The notes under the pieces are model-generated. The model searched no databases. It was given only the letters and a program-made list of their open reading frames with translations, and was not told the origin of the DNA. A DNA stretch of 64,000 bases from Anisakis pegreffii (lineage: Eukaryota; Nematoda; Chromadorea; Rhabditida; Anisakidae): NCBI GenBank assembly GCA_035041965.1, contig JAPYMA010001018.1, positions 1 to 64,000 on the forward strand. Direction: 5' to 3'. Position 1 is the stretch's first letter. Every line of letters starts with the position of its first letter. Shown piece by piece: positions 63,501-64,000 of the stretch. Made by a program: the position numbers and the translations under genes.

Positions 63501-63672
63501 AGTACTAAGAGAACAGACGAAATTGGAAGTGTGATATCAAATGTTCCGAAAACAACTCACTGTCGGATATATGGATGTGAATCATGTGAAAAAACTAGTG
63601 AAAGGCAAAGAGAAATATCAGTTCCTAGTGGTGACAAGTAGCAAATTATACACAAATCGTGGCTGATAACTT
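60557..63672. other. Intergenic region before the SLC17 exon
   Basis: About 3.1 kb in which I see no supportable gene. An open frame at 61441-61695 (+) has no recognisable feature. The rest is AT-rich unique sequence. Confidence 0.45.
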
Positions 63673-63955
63673 TCATTCAATTTGAATTCGTAAGTGTTTA
63701 TTAGATGATGATTGAGGCAGATCTTTCGGCAGAACCGTGAACTGAACATCAACATCTCCTGAGATGTTCTTCACATCGTCCCTTGCGGAGTGCCGTATGG
63801 TGGGAATAGCCCACGGTTGCAAATCGGCAGAACCCCACAAACTGAAGAACACCACAGGTAATAGGGCGACGAGGGCCGACATCTCGAACAATATAGTCCA
63901 TTGACCATGAGTGGCTGTGTCCAATATGAATCCGTTCAGCACTTTATTAAATATA
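63673..63955 (-). CDS. Last exon of an SLC17-type anion transporter (partial)
   Basis: The exon begins after ATTTCAG at 63956 and runs to the stop at 63673-63675, encoding about 93 residues. It reads NGFILD, then QWTILFEMSALVALLPVVFF and SLWGSADLQPWA. This is the end of transmembrane helix 12 and the GSxxxQPWA signature typical of SLC17 family members (sialin, vesicular glutamate transporters, phosphate transporters). A polar cytoplasmic tail follows, ending HLRIQIE. The remaining exons lie beyond the right edge of the window, so substrate and subfamily cannot be judged. Confidence 0.82.
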
Positions 63956-64000
63956 CTGAAATTTTTTTCTGGTCTTTTGCATTTTATCCAAGAATACTGA

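Overview
The window looks like nuclear DNA of a nematode. It is AT-rich and its genes are cut into many short exons with TTTCAG/TTTTAG-type 3' splice sites. Several start codons sit just downstream of an unpaired acceptor-like site, as expected for spliced-leader trans-splicing. I rebuilt the genes by hand, checking that reading phase is kept across every intron and comparing the products with remembered family features. No database search was possible, and the species cannot be named.

Layout. 1.2-5.1 kb (+): DMAP1 orthologue. 6.3-8.1 kb (+): CFDP1/BCNT (Swc5) orthologue. Both belong to the SWR1/SRCAP/TIP60 machinery that handles histone H2A.Z. 16.0-9.8 kb (-): a 12-exon gene for a 634-residue secreted, basic, proline-rich protein of unknown function; two of its introns hold hAT-type MITEs. 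16-26.4 kb: a gene-poor stretch with a further 868-bp hAT MITE. 26.4-28.7 kb (+): a small four-pass membrane protein. 31.5-30.7 kb (-): complex III subunit 7 (UQCRB/QCR7). 32.5-43.8 kb (+): a complete 31-exon tripeptidyl-peptidase II gene, about 1,372 residues with the full Asp/His/Ser triad. 43.8-47.9 kb: mostly non-coding with transposon scraps. 47.9-55.7 kb: a tandemly duplicated locus. Copy 1 encodes an intact 164-residue secreted preproprotein with a Trp-Trp-Asp-Asp motif, copy 2 is C-terminally damaged and copy 3 is a fragment; an unrecognised minus-strand exon is duplicated alongside. 60.5-56.5 kb (-): two paralogous two-exon genes for 71-72-residue secreted peptide precursors (dibasic Lys-Arg site, shared GPFGG block, C-terminal glycine). 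64.0-63.7 kb (-): the last exon of an SLC17-type transporter whose remainder lies outside the window.

The conserved housekeeping genes (DMAP1, CFDP1, UQCRB, TPP2) are interspersed with three groups of secreted proteins that I cannot assign to a known family. These are the parts most likely to be undescribed: the WWDD preproprotein cluster, the GPFGG peptide pair, and the 634-residue secreted protein.
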